Source: Halobacteriales archaeon QH_8_67_36 (GTDB lineage Archaea > Halobacteriota > Halobacteria > Halobacteriales > Haloarculaceae). Taken from it: 30,426 nt of DNA. The position numbers were made by a program, and so were the translations under genes. This document shows, in pieces, positions 16,242 to 24,124 of the stretch. Positions within the stretch are counted from its first letter, which is position 1; the number at the start of each line of letters is the position of its first letter. The notes beneath the pieces are model-generated. The model searched no databases. It saw only the letters and a program-made list of their open reading frames with translations, and was not told the origin of the DNA. The DNA is taken from positions 1 to 30,426 of the forward strand of contig PXQZ01000108.1 in NCBI GenBank assembly GCA_003021755.1. Reading direction: 5' to 3'.

Positions 16242-16819
16242 CGTTCACCGAACAGACCATAGACGAGTTCCTCTCGGGCGTCGCGTCGTCGCAGGTTGCT
16301 CCGAGTGCGGGTGCGACCGCTGCCCTCACCGGTGCCCTGGCGGCGTCGCTCTGCGAGATGGTTTGTATCCACACGAGCGAGGCGAAGCGCTCCGAACGAC
16401 TGGCCGATACGGAGGCGGAGTTACGAGAGCAGCGCGGCCAGTTGCTTGCGCTGGCCGACGAGGACGCCGCGGCCATCAACGAGGTACAGGCGGTCTTCGA
16501 AACGGACACCGATGAGGACCAGGAGCAGGCGGCCCTTCGAACGGCCACCGAAATCCCGGTACGAATCGCCGAGCGGGCCCGGGACGTCGTGGCCTGTGCG
16601 ACCGTCGTCGCTGCGGATGGGAACCCGAACGCCCGGGCCGACGCACTGGTAGGGGCGACGATCGCGCGCGCCGTCGTCGCGTCGGCGGCAGCTATCGTCC
16701 GGGCCAATGTCGGTCTGCTCGAAGACGACGCGTTCGTGACCGACGTGCAGCGTCGCGTCGAATCCGCCGAGGCGGACGCGAACGCTGCCGTCGCTCGGAT
16801 CACCGGCCAAGACGAGTAG
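16238..16819 (+). CDS. fchA: Cyclodeaminase/methenyl-THF cyclohydrolase family protein (FchA-like)
   Basis: A 193-residue, all-helical protein of the FTCD_C/FchA family. It opens with TIDEFLSGVASSQVAPSAGATAALTGALAASL; the VAPSAG-T-AAL-GAL pattern is the family N-terminal signature, here P-S-A-G where many members have P-G-G-G. EIPVRIAERARDVV and the conserved small-residue helix NPNARADALVGATIARAVV follow. Stand-alone members hydrolyse 5,10-methenyl-THF to 10-formyl-THF; the fused form in animals deaminates formimino-THF. No formiminotransferase is present here, while fhs and folD are, so the cyclohydrolase reading is favoured. Formimino-THF cyclodeamination remains possible. It overlaps the small membrane protein by 4 nt. 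Confidence 0.8.
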   Translation: MTFTEQTIDEFLSGVASSQVAPSAGATAALTGALAASLCEMVCIHTSEAKRSERLADTEAELREQRGQLLALADEDAAAINEVQAVFETDTDEDQEQAALRTATEIPVRIAERARDVVACATVVAADGNPNARADALVGATIARAVVASAAAIVRANVGLLEDDAFVTDVQRRVESAEADANAAVARITGQDE

Positions 16820-16864
16820 CCGCCACACCGTAGCTCCCGTTCGGAACGATTCGCCGGCCCTCTC

Positions 16865-16946
16865 ATACGGTTTATTGTAGCGGTTTACCGGTATGTGCCG
16901 ACCCCGGGGTCGGTACAATCCGGAAATAATCTACAACAAACCGTAT
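16865..16946. repeat. Nested inverted repeat element
   Basis: The outer arms ATACGGTTTATTGTAG (16865-16880) and CTACAACAAACCGTAT (16931-16946) are inverted copies with one mismatch in 16. Between them lies a perfect 16-bp palindrome, CCGACCCCGGGGTCGG (16898-16913), extendable by three pairs including one G-T. The right arm ends at the stop codon of the minus-strand small gene. The element sits between convergent genes. It could be a bidirectional terminator, a protein site or a small non-coding mobile repeat; CTCATACGGTTT-TTGTA-type ends feel familiar from other haloarchaeal intergenic regions, but that is memory only. Confidence 0.65.
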
Positions 16947-17170
16947 CAGTGATACTTCCACTCGTCGTCGTCGTCGGTGGACCGAGTGACACCGGTTTGC
17001 TCCTCGTCGGATTGCTCGTCCGGCCACTCGATGCCGCCATTGAGACTCTCGTAGGCGTAGCTACCGAGCGCGACGAGCATGAGCAACAGTACGACCGCTC
17101 CGGCACCGACGACGACCTGTGAAAACGCCTCCGTGAGTCCGCCGAGCTGGAGCCACTGGAACGTGTACAT
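16946..17170 (-). CDS. Small single-pass membrane protein with acidic tail
   Basis: A 74-residue protein with one strong membrane helix (about 18-41, FSQVVVGAGAVVLLLMLVALGSYA) and a highly acidic soluble tail that ends DDDDEWKYH. The layout matches small haloarchaeal membrane proteins of unknown role. It starts 31 nt beyond the end of folCP on the same strand and might be the last gene of that unit. I do not recognise the family. Confidence 0.65.
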   Translation of the reverse strand: MYTFQWLQLGGLTEAFSQVVVGAGAVVLLLMLVALGSYAYESLNGGIEWPDEQSDEEQTGVTRSTDDDDEWKYH

Positions 17171-17200
17171 ACAGGTACATACGGAGCCAGAGTGATAGTG

Positions 17201-19597
17201 TTATCTCAGCTGCCGGCCCCGTGTCGCGTCGACGCTCCGGAGGACCGCAGCGTTCGCCTCGACATCGTGGACCCGGACGACGTCGGCGCCGCGTTCCGCC
17301 GCCATGGCGGTAACGGCCAGGGTCGGCGGGAGCCGGTCGTCGCCGGGGCCGGAAACGTCCGCGAACATCGACTTCCGTGAGTGACCGACCATCGTGCCAC
17401 AGCCCAGCGCCTCGAACTCCGCGAGGCGGTCGATCAGCTCGAACGATTCGCCGGCGTCCTTCCCGAAGCCACAGCCGGGGTCAACCAGTATCCGCTCGCG
17501 GTCGATACCGGCACGCTGGGCGAGCAACACCTGCTCCGAGAGGTCCCGAAGCACGTCGTCGACGACGTCGTCGTACTCCCGCGTGCGGTCCGGGTCGACG
17601 GGGGCCGACAGGCTGTGCATGAGGACGAGTGTAGCGTCGTGGTCGGCGACGACGAAGCGCATCTCGGGGTCGGAGAGGCCGGAGACGTCGTTGACGATGT
17701 CTGCGCCCGCGTCGAGAGCAGCGTCCGCGACGGCAGCTTTCCGCGTGTCGACCGAGATGGCTACGTCTAGTTCGGCAAGCCCTTCGATGACCGGGACGAC
17801 GCGGTCGATCTCCTCCGAGACAGGGACGGGATCGGCGCCCGGACGCGTGCTCTCACCGCCGACATCCACCACGTCGGCGCCCGCCGCGACCATCTCTTCT
17901 GCACGTGCTACCGCGGCCGTGAGTTCGTCGTACTCGCCTCCGTCGTGGAAACTGTCCGGCGTGACGTTTAAAATTCCCATGAGGGCTGTGCCCTCGGTTT
18001 CCAGGGGGTCGGGCGGGCCATCGATGGTCCGGCGTACTCGCCCGGCAACGTGTGAGAGCCCGTCCCCGTCCGTCTCGATAGCGTCGGCCAGCGACGATAG
18101 CTGACGCTCGCTCGCACTGAGCAGCGTCTCGACGAACTTCCCCGGAGCGTCGGTCTTCGACCGGTAGCAGTCGCCGCCAGCGGCGTCGAGCCGCCGGGCG
18201 ACCTGTTCGGCCTGGCTCGGGCGGAGGTACGCCGTCAATAGGTGATGGTTGAGTTCCGCGACGGCCGTGTCGGGGAACGCATCGAGGTCGAGCGCACCGT
18301 GGTCGACGGGCTCGCGGCCGTCGGCTTTCGGCACCAGCAACCGGGTCCAGCGGTCGCGGGCCTCGGCGACGGCGTACAGCGACCCGGTGACGAGGACGAA
18401 GTCGTCCGGGTCGGCGGCCGAAAGCGCCCGCTCCGTCGCCTCGGGGACGGATGGGACACGTGTCACCTCGGCCGCGTTACCGTCGAACGCAGCCGCCAGC
18501 GTGTCGAGGTCCTCCGCTCGGTCCAGTCCCGGTTCGGTGACGAACGCAGTTCCGACCGGGGGGAGCACGTCGACCATCGACTCGTGGTCCTTGTCGGACA
18601 TCGCACCGAACACCACGTGGAGGTCGTCGTACTCGAAGCGATCCAACACCGAGGCGAGTGTCACCATCGCGCCGGGGTTGTGTGAGCCGTCCAGAACCAC
18701 CGTCGGGTCACTGTCGAGAATCTCGAACCGGCCGGGCAGGGTGGCCTGCCGGAGACCGGCCGCGATGTCCTCCGTGTCGACGTCGGCGACCTGCCTGGCG
18801 AGTGTCGCGGCGACACCGGCGTTTTCGGCCTGATGCTGGCCCAACAACTGGAGGTTCGTCTCCAGCGCCCAGTCGGGACCGGTAACGGACACCTCGCTCT
18901 CGATGGCACAGCGCATCCCGCTCTCGACAGCGACGACGTCCGCGTCTGCCGGGCCGACGGTCACCACGTCCGTCACCGACCGGATAGCGTCCAGCGCGTC
19001 GCCAGTGGCCCCGGTGACGAGCGGGGCGTCCGTCGGTGCGACCTGGGCCTTGTCACGGGCTATCTCCCCGACGGTGTCGCCGAGCAGGTCCGTGTGTTCG
19101 AGACTGACGCTGGTAACGGCACTCGCGACCGGGTCGACGGCGCTGGTCGCGTCGTATCGACCGCCGATTCCCACCTCCAGAACGGCGACATCGACCCCTG
19201 CACGGCCGAAGTGGTCGATGGCGAGGGCAGTCAGGACTTCGAAGTGGGTCGGCATGTCGTCGTCGGCCGCGAGGCGGTCGAGACAGGGATCGATGCGTTC
19301 GACGAAGTCGGTGACCCGAGCTTTCGGAACTGCGGTACCGTTTATCCGTACCTGTTCCCGGAAGTCGTTGAGCCCGGGAGAGGTGAACACGCCCACGTCC
19401 AGGCCGGCAGCCCTGAGCGCGTGTTCCAGCAGCCGGGACGTGCTTCCCTTCCCGTTCGACCCAGCCACTTGGACGACATCGACGTCCGTCTGGGGCTCTC
19501 CGAGGTGCGAGAGCATCCGCGCCGTCGTCTCGGTCCCCAACTTGGGCCGACGCCGCTGTAGGGACTCCAGATAGTCGGCAGCTTCGTGGTAGTGCAT
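17201..19597 (-). CDS. folCP: Fused folylpolyglutamate/dihydrofolate synthase - dihydropteroate synthase
   Basis: A 798-residue two-enzyme fusion. The first part (1-430) is a Mur-ligase-type FolC: GSNGKGST (47-54) with K50 in the ATP loop, a VDVAVLEVGIGGRYDATSAV segment near 125, and DGSHNPGAM near 305. About 100 residues with no recognised motif follow. From about residue 535 the FolP part begins: GILNVTPDSFHDGG, VDVGGESTRPG, SVDTRKAAVADAAL, NDVSG, DPGCGFGK and GHSRKSM, all hallmarks of dihydropteroate synthase. FolP joins pterin and p-aminobenzoate; FolC adds glutamate. The same fusion is known in Haloferax volcanii. The ATG at 19597 is chosen for a TATA-like box 28 nt upstream and the FolC-like N-terminus. 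It is divergent from alaX. Confidence 0.93.
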   Translation of the reverse strand: MHYHEAADYLESLQRRRPKLGTETTARMLSHLGEPQTDVDVVQVAGSNGKGSTSRLLEHALRAAGLDVGVFTSPGLNDFREQVRINGTAVPKARVTDFVERIDPCLDRLAADDDMPTHFEVLTALAIDHFGRAGVDVAVLEVGIGGRYDATSAVDPVASAVTSVSLEHTDLLGDTVGEIARDKAQVAPTDAPLVTGATGDALDAIRSVTDVVTVGPADADVVAVESGMRCAIESEVSVTGPDWALETNLQLLGQHQAENAGVAATLARQVADVDTEDIAAGLRQATLPGRFEILDSDPTVVLDGSHNPGAMVTLASVLDRFEYDDLHVVFGAMSDKDHESMVDVLPPVGTAFVTEPGLDRAEDLDTLAAAFDGNAAEVTRVPSVPEATERALSAADPDDFVLVTGSLYAVAEARDRWTRLLVPKADGREPVDHGALDLDAFPDTAVAELNHHLLTAYLRPSQAEQVARRLDAAGGDCYRSKTDAPGKFVETLLSASERQLSSLADAIETDGDGLSHVAGRVRRTIDGPPDPLETEGTALMGILNVTPDSFHDGGEYDELTAAVARAEEMVAAGADVVDVGGESTRPGADPVPVSEEIDRVVPVIEGLAELDVAISVDTRKAAVADAALDAGADIVNDVSGLSDPEMRFVVADHDATLVLMHSLSAPVDPDRTREYDDVVDDVLRDLSEQVLLAQRAGIDRERILVDPGCGFGKDAGESFELIDRLAEFEALGCGTMVGHSRKSMFADVSGPGDDRLPPTLAVTAMAAERGADVVRVHDVEANAAVLRSVDATRGRQLR

Positions 19598-19617
19598 ACC
19601 AAGTATCGTCGCCGCCC

Positions 19618-19672
19618 ACCTGATTAAGCTGTCGCTGCGGGGGGAATCTCGGGACAGCGCGGGATTTATTGA
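19618..19672. promoter_or_regulatory. Divergent promoters of folCP and alaX
   Basis: Two TATA-like boxes face away from each other in the 97-nt gap. AGCTTAATCAGG (minus strand, 19619-19630) lies about 28 nt before the folCP ATG. GATTTATTGAG (plus strand, 19663-19673) lies about 27 nt before the alaX ATG. Both fit leaderless transcripts. Confidence 0.5.
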
Positions 19673-19694
19673 GTTCCACGGCCACCCGGGAGAC

Positions 19695-20891
19695 ATGTCT
19701 GAGCAGCCGACTAACCGTTCTGCCGAGGAGCCGTACGTGACTGCGTTCGATGCGACAGTTCGTTCGGTCGACGGCCGGGACGTGACGCTCGACGAGACGT
19801 ACTTCTACGCCGAGGGTGGCGGGCAACCGGCCGACAGCGGAACTCTCAGCGGTCACGAAGTGGTCGACGTCCGGAAACGCGACGGTATGACCGTCCACAC
19901 GCTCGGTGACGCCCCCGACTTCGAAGTGGGCGAGACGGTTGCGGGTGATGTCGACGCGGACGTCCGGACCTACAGCATGCGGGCGCACACGGCCAGTCAC
20001 GTCGTCTACGGTGCGGGCCGAAAGCTGTTCGGCGACCACGGCTACGGCGGGTTCGACATCGGTACAGAGAGTGTTCGACTTGACTTCAGAACAGAAGCCG
20101 ATGCCGACGAGGTCGACGCACTCAGTTTTCAGCGTCTCGCCAACGAGGCCGTCTGGGACGACCGACTCGTCGACTGGTACGAGATGGATGCCGACGAGGC
20201 CGCGGCCGACGACGACATCGTATTTAATCTTGGGGACGACATCGACACGGCGGAGACGGTCCGCATCGTCGATATCGACGGGTGGGACGTTTCGGCCTGT
20301 GGCGGCACACACGTCGCCCGGACCAGCGAGATAGGTCAGATCAAAGTGCTGGGTGTTTCGAACCCCGGCGCCGACCTCGTCAGAGTCGAGTACGCCGTCG
20401 GCCCCGCCGCGCTCCAGCAACAACTCGACGAGACGCGCGCAGCGTCTCGCGCGGCCGAAACACTGGATACGAACGTCACGGACCTGCCAAAGCGGGCCCG
20501 GGGACTACTGACGGAGAACAAGGAGCTGAAAACGGAGCTGACCGACCTCAAGGCGGAACTGCTAGCCGCTCGTATCGACAGCATCACAGCGGAGACGGTC
20601 ACCCGCAACGGCGAGGAGTGGGCGGTGGGAACTGTTGACGGCGTCGGCCCGAACACCGTCTCGGACCACGTCGCTGACCGTACCGTCGATGCCGACGTCC
20701 TGGTTTTGGTCGGCAAGGATGGCCAGCCGTTCGTTGTCGTGGCCACCGACGGGGAAACGGACGCCAACGACGTCATTGATGAGATCACGGACGAGTTCGG
20801 TGGTGGCGGTGGCGGCCAACCGACGCTCGCGCAAGGTGGGGGTCTCGAAGCCGAACCCCGTGCGGTCGTCGACTACCTTCGGCCCGAGTGA
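19695..20891 (+). CDS. alaX: Alanyl-tRNA editing protein AlaX, long form
   Basis: A 398-residue free-standing editing protein that removes serine or glycine wrongly charged on tRNA-Ala. The zinc site is visible: H98 and H102 in RAHTASHVV, and C202 and H206 in CGGTHV. The N-terminal barrel has the family YFYAEGGGQPADSG (36-49). A coiled-coil (about 240-290, LLTENKELKTELTDLKAELLAAR) leads to a DHHA1-type domain ending in FGGGGGGQPTLAQGGG. This makes it the AlaX-L (type II) form. It has no clear metabolic tie to the folate genes; editing of Ser-tRNA-Ala may matter more where serine and glycine pools run high. Confidence 0.93.
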   Translation: MSEQPTNRSAEEPYVTAFDATVRSVDGRDVTLDETYFYAEGGGQPADSGTLSGHEVVDVRKRDGMTVHTLGDAPDFEVGETVAGDVDADVRTYSMRAHTASHVVYGAGRKLFGDHGYGGFDIGTESVRLDFRTEADADEVDALSFQRLANEAVWDDRLVDWYEMDADEAAADDDIVFNLGDDIDTAETVRIVDIDGWDVSACGGTHVARTSEIGQIKVLGVSNPGADLVRVEYAVGPAALQQQLDETRAASRAAETLDTNVTDLPKRARGLLTENKELKTELTDLKAELLAARIDSITAETVTRNGEEWAVGTVDGVGPNTVSDHVADRTVDADVLVLVGKDGQPFVVVATDGETDANDVIDEITDEFGGGGGGQPTLAQGGGLEAEPRAVVDYLRPE

Positions 20892-20959
20892 CCCCTCGCT
20901 CCACAACAGGTTTCGATTCTGATATATCGAGCGACACGGCTGCGACGGCAGCGGACAGA

Positions 20960-20972
20960 ACATATTGTATAC
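20960..20972 (+). promoter_or_regulatory. TATA-like box for fhs
   Basis: ACATATTGTATAC lies about 57-69 nt before the ATG at 21029, giving a leader of about 35 nt. A GGGGTGA at 21021-21027 just before the start can pair with the 16S tail. Another AT-rich spot, GATATATCG, is at 20920-20928. Confidence 0.4.
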
Positions 20973-21028
20973 GAGAGGTGTCACCTTCGAGAAGCTTCTT
21001 GTGGAGCGGATAGGAACGTTGGGGTGAA

Positions 21029-22756
21029 ATGGCATCATCCGACGAGACACAAGAGCCGATTCCGACGGACTACGATATCGCGCAATCGACGGACATGGAA
21101 CCGATCTGGGAACTGGTAGAACCGTGGGGGCTGGGTCTCGATGACCTCCAGTATCACGGGGAGTACACCGCGAAGGTCAAACACCACGCTATCGACCGTC
21201 TCCGGGACCAGGCCGATGAAAACGAGGGGAACCTCGTCCTCGTGACCGGCATGACGCCGACGCCGAAGGGCGAGGGCAAGACCGTGACGACGGTGGGGCT
21301 CGGCCAGACGCTGAACCACCTCGGCGAGGACACGATGATAGCCATCCGCGAACCGTCGCTTGGCCCGGTGTTCGGGGTCAAAGGCGGTGCGGCGGGCGGC
21401 GGTCGCTCACAGGTACTGCCGATGGAGGACATCAACCTCCACTTCACGGGCGACATCCACGCGCTCACGTCCGCACACAATCTCATCGCAGCGATGCTGG
21501 ACGCCCGCCTCTCGCAGGGCAACGACCTCGATATCAACGTCAACGACGTCGCCTGGGAACGCGCGATGGACATGAACGACCGTGCGCTCCGGCAGACAGC
21601 CGTCGGCCTCGGGGGCAAGTCCGGCGGAACGCCCCGTGAAGGTGGGTTCAAGCTCACCGCCGCCTCCGAGCTGATGGCCGTCCTCTGTCTCGCCGAGGAC
21701 CTGAAGGACCTCAAAGAACGAGTCGCACGCATCATCGTGGCCTACGACAACGACGGCGAGCCGATAACCGTCGACGACATCGAGGCCACGGGGCCCGCGA
21801 CGATGCTGCTTCGCGACGCGCTCAAGCCGAACATCGTTCAGACTATCGAGGGGACGCCGGCGTTCGTCCACGGCGGCCCGTTCGCGAACATCGCCCACGG
21901 GACGAACTCGCTCATCGCCGACAAGGCCGCGTTCGGCATGGGCGACTACCTCGTGACGGAGGCCGGGTTCGGTTCCGACCTCGGGGCGGAGAAGTTCATG
22001 AACATCGTCTGCCGGCTCGGCGACATGACGCCCAACGCCGTCGTGCTGGTTTCCTCTGTCCGAGCACTGCAGTACCACGGGCTGGACCAGTGGCCGGTCG
22101 ACTTCGACGAGATAGACGAGTCCGGCGTCGAGGCCCTGGAGGCCGGCTTCGAGAACCTCGACCGCCACGTCTCGAACCTCCAGCAGTTCGGTGTCCCGGT
22201 CGTGGTCGCGCTCAACCGCTTCCCGGACGACACCGAAGCGGAAGTCGAGGCAGTGCTCGATCACTGCCGGAACGACCTCGGTGTCCGAGTCGCCGAGTCC
22301 GAGGTCTTCGAGGACGGCAGTGAGGGCGGCGAGGACCTGGGCGAACACGTCATCGAGGCCGTCGAGGGGAACGACGAAGACGACTTCGAGTATCTCTACG
22401 ACGAGGAGGCACCGATCAAGGAGAAGATCGAGACCGTCGCCACGGACATATACGGAGCCGACGGTGTGAAGTTCACCGGCGGCGCGCTCGACGACATAGA
22501 CCGCATGAACGACCTCGGCCTCGGTGACGTCCCGGTCTGTATGTCGAAGACGTTCCACTCCTTCAGCGACGACGCGAGCAAGAAGGGTGCGCCCGAGGAT
22601 TGGGAACTGGAGATCAGCGAGGTCTACCCGTCGGCCGGCGCCGGCTTCATCGTCGCGCTCACCGCGGACGCGCTGACGATGCCCGGGCTGCCTGCCCGTC
22701 CGGCGGCTGCCGACATGGATATCGACGAGGACGGCAACATCTCCGGGCTGTTCTGA
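21029..22756 (+). CDS. fhs: Formate-tetrahydrofolate ligase
   Basis: A 575-residue formyl-THF synthetase, ATP + formate + THF to 10-formyl-THF. The ATP loop TPTPKGEGKTVTTVGL (76-91) is the family signature. Further motifs are REPSLGPVFGVKGGAAGGG (about 108-126), FTGDIHA, the TGPATMLLRDALKPN region, FVHGGPFANIAHG and VTEAGFGSDLGAEKFMNI. The C-terminus carries LTADALTMPGLPARPAA and the family-typical GLF ending. Length is close to the usual 550-580. With methylene-THF coming from the dehydrogenases, the enzyme could run backwards to give formate plus ATP; run forwards it would feed formate into serine or purines. Confidence 0.95.
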   Translation: MASSDETQEPIPTDYDIAQSTDMEPIWELVEPWGLGLDDLQYHGEYTAKVKHHAIDRLRDQADENEGNLVLVTGMTPTPKGEGKTVTTVGLGQTLNHLGEDTMIAIREPSLGPVFGVKGGAAGGGRSQVLPMEDINLHFTGDIHALTSAHNLIAAMLDARLSQGNDLDINVNDVAWERAMDMNDRALRQTAVGLGGKSGGTPREGGFKLTAASELMAVLCLAEDLKDLKERVARIIVAYDNDGEPITVDDIEATGPATMLLRDALKPNIVQTIEGTPAFVHGGPFANIAHGTNSLIADKAAFGMGDYLVTEAGFGSDLGAEKFMNIVCRLGDMTPNAVVLVSSVRALQYHGLDQWPVDFDEIDESGVEALEAGFENLDRHVSNLQQFGVPVVVALNRFPDDTEAEVEAVLDHCRNDLGVRVAESEVFEDGSEGGEDLGEHVIEAVEGNDEDDFEYLYDEEAPIKEKIETVATDIYGADGVKFTGGALDDIDRMNDLGLGDVPVCMSKTFHSFSDDASKKGAPEDWELEISEVYPSAGAGFIVALTADALTMPGLPARPAAADMDIDEDGNISGLF

Positions 22757-22859
22757 GCGGTTCAGCCCTTGGGGGTTCCGCACATAGCACACGTCGGCCG
22801 AGTCCCCGGCCCCGATCCCCGAATCACATCCGTCGGACTGAATATGACGAGAACTGATG

Positions 22860-22908
22860 ATCCGGTAGCCGGATAACGGCGACAGTACTACGAAAATTTG
22901 GTTTTTTT
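22860..22908 (+). terminator. Likely terminator of fhs
   Basis: A hairpin ATCCGG-TAG-CCGGAT (22860-22874) is followed by AT-rich sequence and a run of seven T (22902-22908). T-runs end archaeal transcripts. It lies about 105 nt past the fhs stop, between convergent fhs and ridA. The rest of the 190-nt gap shows nothing. Confidence 0.5.
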
Positions 22909-22946
22909 ATGACGCTTGGGCGTACTGATGCCGTCCCGTCTGGGCC

Positions 22947-23327
22947 TCACTCAGTCGTCGCTATGGCTTCTATCTCGACAGCCGCGCCTTTCGGGACGTC
23001 GCCGACGCCGACGGCGCTGCGAGCCGGCGGCTCCTCGTCGAAGAACTCGCTGTAGGCCGAATTGAACGCGTCGAAGTCGTCGATATCGTCGAGGAAGACG
23101 GTCGTCTTGAGCAGGTCGTCGAGCGAGCGCCCCTCGGATTCGAGAACGGCCTCGACGTTGCGCATGCACTGGCGGGTCTGGTCAGCGACCGATTCGTCGT
23201 CCAGCAGCTCACCGTCGGTAGTCAAGGGAAGCTGTCCGGCCGTGATAATGAGACTCCCGTTCGTCGTTGCCTGACTGTACGCTCCCACCGCAGCCGGTGC
23301 GTCGTCGGTGCTAATGGTACGTTTCAC
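22947..23327 (-). CDS. ridA: RidA family enamine/imine deaminase
   Basis: A 126-residue RidA/YjgF/UK114 protein that hydrolyses 2-aminoacrylate and related imines released by PLP dehydratases such as IlvA. The active-site Arg is R103 in PPARSAVGV; VPKGAAVEIEAIA (111-123) holds the conserved Glu, and AVGAYSQAT (13-21) and ITAGQLPL (28-35) are family strands. Length is standard. The start is a GTG at 23327; a GGATTTAAGC box about 29 nt upstream (23351-23360, minus strand) supports it. A serine/threonine dehydratase lies 11 kb away in the same window, which gives a clear substrate source. Confidence 0.93.
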   Translation of the reverse strand: MKRTISTDDAPAAVGAYSQATTNGSLIITAGQLPLTTDGELLDDESVADQTRQCMRNVEAVLESEGRSLDDLLKTTVFLDDIDDFDAFNSAYSEFFDEEPPARSAVGVGDVPKGAAVEIEAIATTE

Positions 23328-23424
23328 GGACCGGTGTTCACCTGGCGGCGGCTTAAATCCCGGTACGGAGGAGTCGCGCCGACACGAGCGATTTGTCTGT
23401 TTACATGTCGTGGAACGGGCGACG

Positions 23425-23838
23425 CTACTGGTTGATGACCACTATGGCTGCTATTGCGAGGCCGATGCCGGCCACTTTGTTCATCGAGAGTGGTTGACCG
23501 AGTGCGGCAGTGCTGATGAGCGTCGCCGCGACGAAGTACATCCCGCCGATGGTCGAGACGACGGCGGTCGATCCGACAGTGACCCCGATGAACGTCGAGA
23601 CGACGCCGGCAGCGGCGGCAACTCCGGCGACGGCGGCGAACACCAACCCCCGGTTCGTGACCGCCAAGGAAGCGTCGGAGACGACGACGAACAGCCCCGT
23701 CGCGACGGCCGCGGTAGCGTAGGAGATAAACGCCGCAGTCTTCGGGTCGATGCTGTTCGAGGCCACGTCACCGAACACTATCCAGAAGCCCCAGGCAATC
23801 ATCGTCCCCAGTCCGTACACGATGGCGGAGTTGTTCAC
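23425..23838 (-). CDS. Half-size EamA/DMT-type membrane transporter
   Basis: A 137-residue protein with four or five membrane helices: YGLGTMIAWGFWIVFGDVAS near the start, then about 36-54, 63-85, 89-112 and 120-135. The opening and the C-terminal VAGIGLAIAAIVVI resemble one EamA repeat. Full DMT transporters have two repeats (about 300 residues), so this one would act as a dimer. The GTG start at 23838 has a GGAGGG ribosome site 6 nt upstream (23845-23850, minus strand). The substrate is unknown. It follows ridA on the same strand with an 97-nt gap. Confidence 0.75.
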   Translation of the reverse strand: MNNSAIVYGLGTMIAWGFWIVFGDVASNSIDPKTAAFISYATAAVATGLFVVVSDASLAVTNRGLVFAAVAGVAAAAGVVSTFIGVTVGSTAVVSTIGGMYFVAATLISTAALGQPLSMNKVAGIGLAIAAIVVINQ

Positions 23839-24090
23839 CGAACGCCCTCCGTTCGTGGCGCGGTCGGTACTGGTTCGGCCCGTCTTGCCTCTCGTCCCCC
23901 CGATTGGAGTCGGGTCATGATTCCTACCACGGTGGTCACCGTGATGATTGTCACGCCTGTGCCGGACGGCGCTGTTCAGATAAGGATTGAACCTGACTGG
24001 CTGCGCTTGTCGATACAGCCGGCAATCCTGGTGGATTGAAAGGGCGAGGCGTCTCGGCGAACCCCGAACAGCGCCTGCCGGACACGGCGA

Positions 24091-24101
24091 GCTTTTTTAT
24101 T
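24091..24101 (+). promoter_or_regulatory. TATA-like box for the K+ channel gene
   Basis: GCTTTTTTATT is centred about 28 nt before the GTG at 24125 and fixes that start as leaderless. Upstream, CACGGT/ACCGTG arms around GGTC (23928-23943) form a weak palindrome in the gap shared with the EamA gene; nothing else is seen in 23839-24124. Confidence 0.5.
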
Positions 24102-24124
24102 CTCGGTCGGTCAAGGGCGCGGTA

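Noticed and set aside
23928..23943. CACGGT-GGTC-ACCGTG palindrome as an operator
   Set aside because: Six-bp arms far from any predicted start are weak evidence; it is mentioned only with the channel promoter.
23308..24039. 243-codon plus-strand frame across ridA and EamA region
   Set aside because: It is antisense to the EamA gene; the translation is Asp/Arg-rich low complexity and does not resemble a protein.
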